This document shows positions 14,298 through 17,455 of a stretch of DNA of 17,455 nt, piece after piece (the stretch's first letter is position 1; each line of letters begins with the position of its first letter). The notes under the pieces are model-generated. The model was not told the origin of the DNA. It did no database searches and was given only the letters and a program-made list of their open reading frames with translations. The position numbers were made by a program, and so were the translations under genes. Source of the stretch: an uncultured Blautia sp. (GTDB lineage: Bacteria; Bacillota; Clostridia; Lachnospirales; Lachnospiraceae); contig CAKRRX010000047.1 in assembly GCA_934394595.1 (NCBI GenBank), forward strand, positions 1-17,455, given 5' to 3'.

Positions 14298-14326
14298 TAG
14301 ACAGTAGTTGGTTTTCTTTGTATAAT
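14298..14326 (+). promoter_or_regulatory. Strong promoter for the TetR-recQ operon
   Basis: TAGACA (14298-14303), one mismatch from consensus, lies 17 bases before a perfect TATAAT (14321-14326). A second TATAAT (14330-14335) follows nine bases on. The transcript would have a leader of about 120 bases before the TetR-type gene. Confidence 0.65.
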
Positions 14327-14408
14327 GAGTATAATCATGTTTTTTCGAAAAAGCCACCGACAAAAAACAACTTTAGTTGGTTTTCCAACTTTTTAATGAA
14401 TGTGTCGG
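14305..14408. promoter_or_regulatory. Leader with nested inverted repeats and a 12-bp direct repeat
   Basis: TAGTTGGTTTTC occurs at 14305-14316, between the -35 and -10 boxes, and again at 14374-14385. The second copy is part of AGTTGG-TTTT-CCAACT (14375-14390), followed by a short T-run (14391-14394), which looks like a small intrinsic terminator. CAAC (14368-14371) can pair with GTTG (14376-14379) instead. CCGACA (14357-14362) and TGTCGG (14403-14408) enclose the whole structure, and TTTTTCGAAAAA (14341-14352) is a further palindrome. It may be a TetR-type operator pair or an attenuator. Confidence 0.45.
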
Positions 14409-14454
14409 AGAACTGGGATGTTTTTATAACTTATGAGCATAGGGGATGACATAT

Positions 14455-15006
14455 ATGGATATCAGAATTGAAAAAACCAGGCAGAGTATTATTAATGCTT
14501 TTATAGAATTACGTTCCCATAAGGAGTTGGAACGGATTACGATTAAGGAGTTGTGTGAGAAAGCGCAGATCAATAAATCTACATTTTATTCCCATTATCA
14601 GGATATTTACCATCTTTCAGATACGCTGGAGACTGAGGTGGTGGTTTCCATTATGGAGAATCTTAGTCATCCGGAAAAAGTGCTGGAGAATACAGCGGAT
14701 TTTTCCAGGGAACTGTTTATGGGATTTCTGGCAAAAGATTCACTGATCGGAATCTTGTTTTCGGGGAGCAGGAGTAAGTGCCTGGTGCAGAAGATTGAGG
14801 TGGCTTTGAAGGAATTGGTTTTCAGGGCTTACCCTCAATACCGTGAAGACCGCGATATCAATATTATGCTGACTTATATTTTGTATGGGTGTTATTATGC
14901 ATTTTATGAAAATCGGAGGTATGGAGATGTGCCAGTGCTTTCCAGTATTACCAAACTCACAGGGGAAACAGCCAGAACTGGACTTAAAATGGTGGAGGAA
15001 TCATAA
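14455..15006 (+). CDS. TetR/AcrR-family transcriptional regulator
   Basis: Predicted DNA-binding repressor, 183 residues. The start ATG 14455 follows AGGGGA (14441-14446) by eight bases; an ATG at 14446 overlaps that site. The helix-turn-helix lies at about 26-47 (I-T-I-K-E-L-C-E-K-A, then I-N-K-S-T-F-Y-S-H-Y), a typical TetR N-terminus. The rest is a helical ligand/dimerisation region with no identifiable ligand. Its stop codon shares one base with the recQ start (TAATG), so the two are co-transcribed and coupled. The repeats in its leader are likely autoregulatory sites, by analogy with other TetR proteins. Confidence 0.88.
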   Translation: MDIRIEKTRQSIINAFIELRSHKELERITIKELCEKAQINKSTFYSHYQDIYHLSDTLETEVVVSIMENLSHPEKVLENTADFSRELFMGFLAKDSLIGILFSGSRSKCLVQKIEVALKELVFRAYPQYREDRDINIMLTYILYGCYYAFYENRRYGDVPVLSSITKLTGETARTGLKMVEES

Positions 15007-16892
15007 TGACAGCTTTACAGATTTTGAAAACTTACTTTGGATATGACTCTTTTCGGGATGGACAAGAGGAAATTATAAATTCGATTTTAGAGGGACGGGA
15101 CGCCCTGGCAATTATGCCTACAGGAGCTGGAAAATCAGTATGTTACCAGGTTCCGGCTCTGCTTTTGCCGGGAATTACCCTGGTGGTTTCACCGCTGATT
15201 TCCCTTATGCAGGATCAGGTAAAAGCTTTAAATGAAGCAGGAATTCATGCTGCTTATATTAACTCTTCCCTCACCGAAAGGCAGATCACTAAGGCCCTTA
15301 GCTTCGCAGCAAGAGGAGTTTATAAAATTATTTACGTGGCACCGGAGCGATTGGAAACGGCTTCTTTTCTAAACTTTGCCCTGCACACTCCTATCTCCAT
15401 GGTTACGGTAGATGAGGCCCACTGTATCTCCCAGTGGGGACAGGATTTTAGGCCAAGTTACCTGAAGATCGTTGATTTTGTAGATCAGCTTCCTGGAAAT
15501 CCTATCATCAGTGCTTTCACTGCCACCGCTACAGAAGTCGTAAAAAATGATATCGCAAGGATCCTGAAGCTAAAAAATCCAGACATTGTTATCACTGGCT
15601 TTGACCGGAAAAATCTGTATTATCAGGTGGAACATCTCACTGGAAAACAGAAGGATCTGTTTATCCAGAATTACCTGGAAACTCACCCTAATGAAAGTGG
15701 AATCATTTACTGTGCCACCAGAAAAAATGTGGATGCTTTATACGAAAAGCTGCTGAAACAGGGTGTATCTTCCACCCGTTATCATGCAGGTATGGCTAAC
15801 GATATCCGAAAAAACAGCCAGGATGATTTCATCTATGACCGGGCACAGGTAGTAATCGCCACCAATGCTTTTGGAATGGGAATCGATAAATCCAACGTAC
15901 GCTTTGTCATTCACTACAATATGCCTCAGAGCATGGAAAATTACTATCAGGAAGCCGGGCGTGCGGGCCGTGACGGGGAACCGGCGAAATGTATTCTGCT
16001 TTTTTCCACTCAGGATGTGATGATCAGCAAGCTTCTTCTTGGAAGCAAGGACTTTGAGGGAATGGAACCTGAAGAAATCCAGCAGATAAAACACCAGGAT
16101 TCCAAACGTCTTCAGATTATGGAAGACTACTGTATGACGACTTCCTGTCTTCGGAATTATATCCTGAAGTATTTCGGAGAAAACGCAGACAGACCATGTG
16201 ATAACTGTGGCAACTGCCATCGGGAATTTGAAGAAATGGATATGACTCAGGACGCTAAATGGGTGATCGGATGTATCTCGGAAATGCATGGAAGATATGG
16301 ACAGGCTGCGGTAATCGGTACTCTCCTTGGTTCTAAAAAAGCACGATTAAAAGAGATCGGCGCCACCTCCTACAATAGCTACGGGCAGCTGGAAAATCGC
16401 ACAGAAAGCGACCTCAGACTTCTGATCAGCCAGATGCTCCGCATGGGATACCTCATTCATACGGAAGGGGAATACAGTGTTCTGAAAGTGGGAAATATTA
16501 CAGATCTACAGGACGAAAATGCCACAATCATAGTAAAAAAATTCAAAGAAAAAGAGAAAGTATCCGCTTCCAGAAAACGAAAAAATCCTTATGGAAACCA
16601 CGAGCTTCAAGGTGCCAATAGCCCGGATTCCCACACTGCTTCCGGACAGAAAAATGCCGGACAAAACACCGCTCTTTTCGAAACGCTCCGCCAGCTTCGT
16701 CTCCAGATTGCCAGGGAAGAATCCGTCCCGCCCTACATTGTCTTCACAGACAAGACCCTTATCGACATGTGCGAAAAGCTCCCGCAAAGTGAAGCCGAAA
16801 TGCTGGACGTATCAGGCGTAGGACAGAATAAACTGAAAAAATATGGGCAGCGATTCTTGCAGGAAATCTCCGCTTTTTTATCGGCTCATTAG
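15006..16892 (+). CDS. recQ: ATP-dependent DNA helicase RecQ
   Basis: 3'-5' superfamily 2 DNA helicase used in recombination and replication-fork repair, 628 residues. The start ATG 15006 follows GGAGGA (14994-14999). Motifs in order: motif 0 F15-R-D-G-Q, Walker A M-P-T-G-A-G-K-S (37-44), Walker B D-E-A-H with the RecQ aromatic-rich loop (136-152), motif III F-T-A-T-A-T (171-176), and motif VI Q-E-A-G-R-A-G-R (315-322). The RecQ zinc site is C381, C398, C401, C404, with family spacing, followed by a winged-helix RQC region. A charged linker (about 512-555) leads to an HRDC domain (about 556-625). All three canonical RecQ domains are present, so the protein should be active. Pairing with a TetR gene suggests regulated rather than constitutive expression. 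Confidence 0.95.
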   Translation: MTALQILKTYFGYDSFRDGQEEIINSILEGRDALAIMPTGAGKSVCYQVPALLLPGITLVVSPLISLMQDQVKALNEAGIHAAYINSSLTERQITKALSFAARGVYKIIYVAPERLETASFLNFALHTPISMVTVDEAHCISQWGQDFRPSYLKIVDFVDQLPGNPIISAFTATATEVVKNDIARILKLKNPDIVITGFDRKNLYYQVEHLTGKQKDLFIQNYLETHPNESGIIYCATRKNVDALYEKLLKQGVSSTRYHAGMANDIRKNSQDDFIYDRAQVVIATNAFGMGIDKSNVRFVIHYNMPQSMENYYQEAGRAGRDGEPAKCILLFSTQDVMISKLLLGSKDFEGMEPEEIQQIKHQDSKRLQIMEDYCMTTSCLRNYILKYFGENADRPCDNCGNCHREFEEMDMTQDAKWVIGCISEMHGRYGQAAVIGTLLGSKKARLKEIGATSYNSYGQLENRTESDLRLLISQMLRMGYLIHTEGEYSVLKVGNITDLQDENATIIVKKFKEKEKVSASRKRKNPYGNHELQGANSPDSHTASGQKNAGQNTALFETLRQLRLQIAREESVPPYIVFTDKTLIDMCEKLPQSEAEMLDVSGVGQNKLKKYGQRFLQEISAFLSAH

Positions 16893-16915
16893 CCAAAATA
16901 TAGTAGCCTTTACGG

Positions 16916-17007
16916 ACGCGAGTTTGCGCGTGTTACTGGTAACTGAATCATAAAGTTTCAATCAACTCACAGCATATGAACAGCGTGGAATCCCCGTTGT
17001 CCATATG
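16916..17007. other. Palindrome-rich intergenic segment after recQ
   Basis: Three successive inverted repeats lie here: ACGCG/CGCGT (16916-16920, 16927-16931), GTTAC-TG-GTAAC (16932-16943), and a longer imperfect hairpin from CATATG (16973-16978) to CATATG (17002-17007) whose inner arms ACAGCG/CGTTGT and GG/CC also pair. No coding frame with a ribosome site was seen in 16893-17034. It may be a structured RNA, a 3' untranslated region or a degenerate mobile repeat. Confidence 0.4.
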
Positions 17008-17029
17008 CATCCGTCTTGAACCCCTCATT

Positions 17030-17092
17030 AAAAAGAGGTCGCCTGCAAACCTACAATCTGTTCACAGGCGGCCTCCCTTTAAGGAGTTTTTT
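17030..17092. terminator. Bidirectional terminator between recQ and pflA
   Basis: Arms 17035-17045 and 17065-17075 form an 11-bp stem with one G-U pair around a 19-base loop. On the minus strand it is followed directly by T-rich sequence (complement of the A-run 17030-17034), ending pflA transcription. On the plus strand a second small hairpin (17073-17076 with 17083-17086) and T6 (17087-17092) end recQ transcription. Confidence 0.75.
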
Positions 17093-17117
17093 ATTTATTT
17101 TCTTTCACGCTCAATTC

Positions 17118-17455
17118 TTAAATCGCCCCGAGAATCCTCCTGGCATTATCAATCCTTTCCTTTGTCGGAGGTTTCACGCCCTCCAGAGGATAAGGAATTC
17201 CCAGCTTTTCCCACTTGAATATACCTAAAGTATGATACGGAAGTACTTCCACGCGCTCAACGTTTTTCAATGTATGGATAAAATCCGCCAGCTGGTGCAG
17301 ATACTCATCCTTATCACTGCCTCCCGGTACCAGTACGTGCCGGATCCAAACAGGCTTACCCATATCGGAAAGCTCACAGGCCATGGCAAGAATATTGGTA
17401 TTCGTCTGCCCGGTAAGCTTCACATGCTCCTGCTCATTGATCTGTTTGATATCCA
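17118..17455 (-). CDS. pflA: Pyruvate formate-lyase activating enzyme, C-terminal part (runs off window)
   Basis: Only the 3' portion is present, about 112 codons; the gene begins beyond the window edge. The frame stays open to 17455, so the GTG at 17423 is internal, not a start. Recognisable family segments are K-L-T-G-Q-T-N, W-I-R-H-V-L-V-P-G, V-E-V-L-P-Y-H-T-L-G and G-I-P-Y-P-L-E-G-V, then a terminal N-A-R-R-I-L-G. The enzyme is a radical SAM protein that installs the glycyl radical on pyruvate formate-lyase in anaerobes. The CxxxCxxC cluster motif lies in the missing N-terminal part, so it cannot be checked here. A pfl gene probably lies just upstream, outside the window. Confidence 0.9.
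   Translation of the reverse strand, partial: DIKQINEQEHVKLTGQTNTNILAMACELSDMGKPVWIRHVLVPGGSDKDEYLHQLADFIHTLKNVERVEVLPYHTLGIFKWEKLGIPYPLEGVKPPTKERIDNARRILGAI

Noticed and set aside
13402..14307. Long plus-strand open frame of 301 codons opposite glgB
   Set aside because: It lies antisense to a clear branching enzyme with all catalytic motifs, has no plausible ribosome site, and its translation shows no domain pattern. It is a shadow of glgB.
17118..17423. Complete short gene of 101 codons starting at GTG 17423
   Set aside because: The frame continues open to the window edge, and its translation matches upstream PflA sequence, so it is the tail of a larger gene.

Overview
The window looks like chromosomal DNA of a gut Lachnospiraceae-type Firmicute (Blautia/Ruminococcus/Dorea-like). 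This is an inference from strong AGGAGG-type ribosome binding sites, moderate-to-low GC, Gram-positive-style three-gene amino acid ABC operons, a GlgB without the extra N-terminal module, a TetR-RecQ pair and a pyruvate formate-lyase activating enzyme. No rRNA, tRNA, CRISPR array, transposase or phage gene was seen.

Layout. (1) 36-2685, plus strand: a complete polar amino acid (probably cystine-type) ABC importer operon of binding protein, permease and ATPase, with a near-consensus promoter, hairpins in both intercistronic gaps and a terminator. (2) 2707-9102, minus strand: a visibly AT-richer block. Read in its own direction it holds a CbbX/SpoVK-type AAA+ ATPase with a large extra N-terminal part, a WYL-domain regulator, an unrecognised 353-residue protein, a protein with possible uracil-DNA-glycosylase-like motifs, a PPP-type metallophosphatase and an unrecognised 126-residue protein. 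It resembles an accessory, possibly defence or stress-related, module and is the best candidate here for an undescribed system. (3) 9119-11718, minus strand: a two-gene operon of a SAM methyltransferase followed by a fusion of an aspartoacylase/succinylglutamate-desuccinylase-like zinc hydrolase to a second, paralogous methyltransferase. (4) 11886-12388, plus strand: a short DtxR/MntR-family metal sensor behind a perfect 26-bp tandem duplication, a promoter and a 19-bp near-palindrome that could be its operator. (5) 12401-14262: glycogen branching enzyme glgB (minus), sharing a bidirectional terminator with the metal regulator. (6) 14298-16892, plus strand: a TetR-family regulator translationally coupled to recQ, behind a strong promoter and a leader full of inverted repeats. 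(7) 16916-17455: a palindrome-rich intergenic region, a bidirectional terminator, and the 3' part of pflA (minus), which runs off the window.

A dispersed repeat of about 53 bp occurs twice (3811-3863 and 11765-11817), both times in the same orientation just 5' of a minus-strand gene. Several starts were chosen by ribosome binding site rather than by longest reading frame: 119, 3087, 5850, 6944, 11718, 14262 and 14455. Family assignments rest on motifs read by eye, and no database search was possible.
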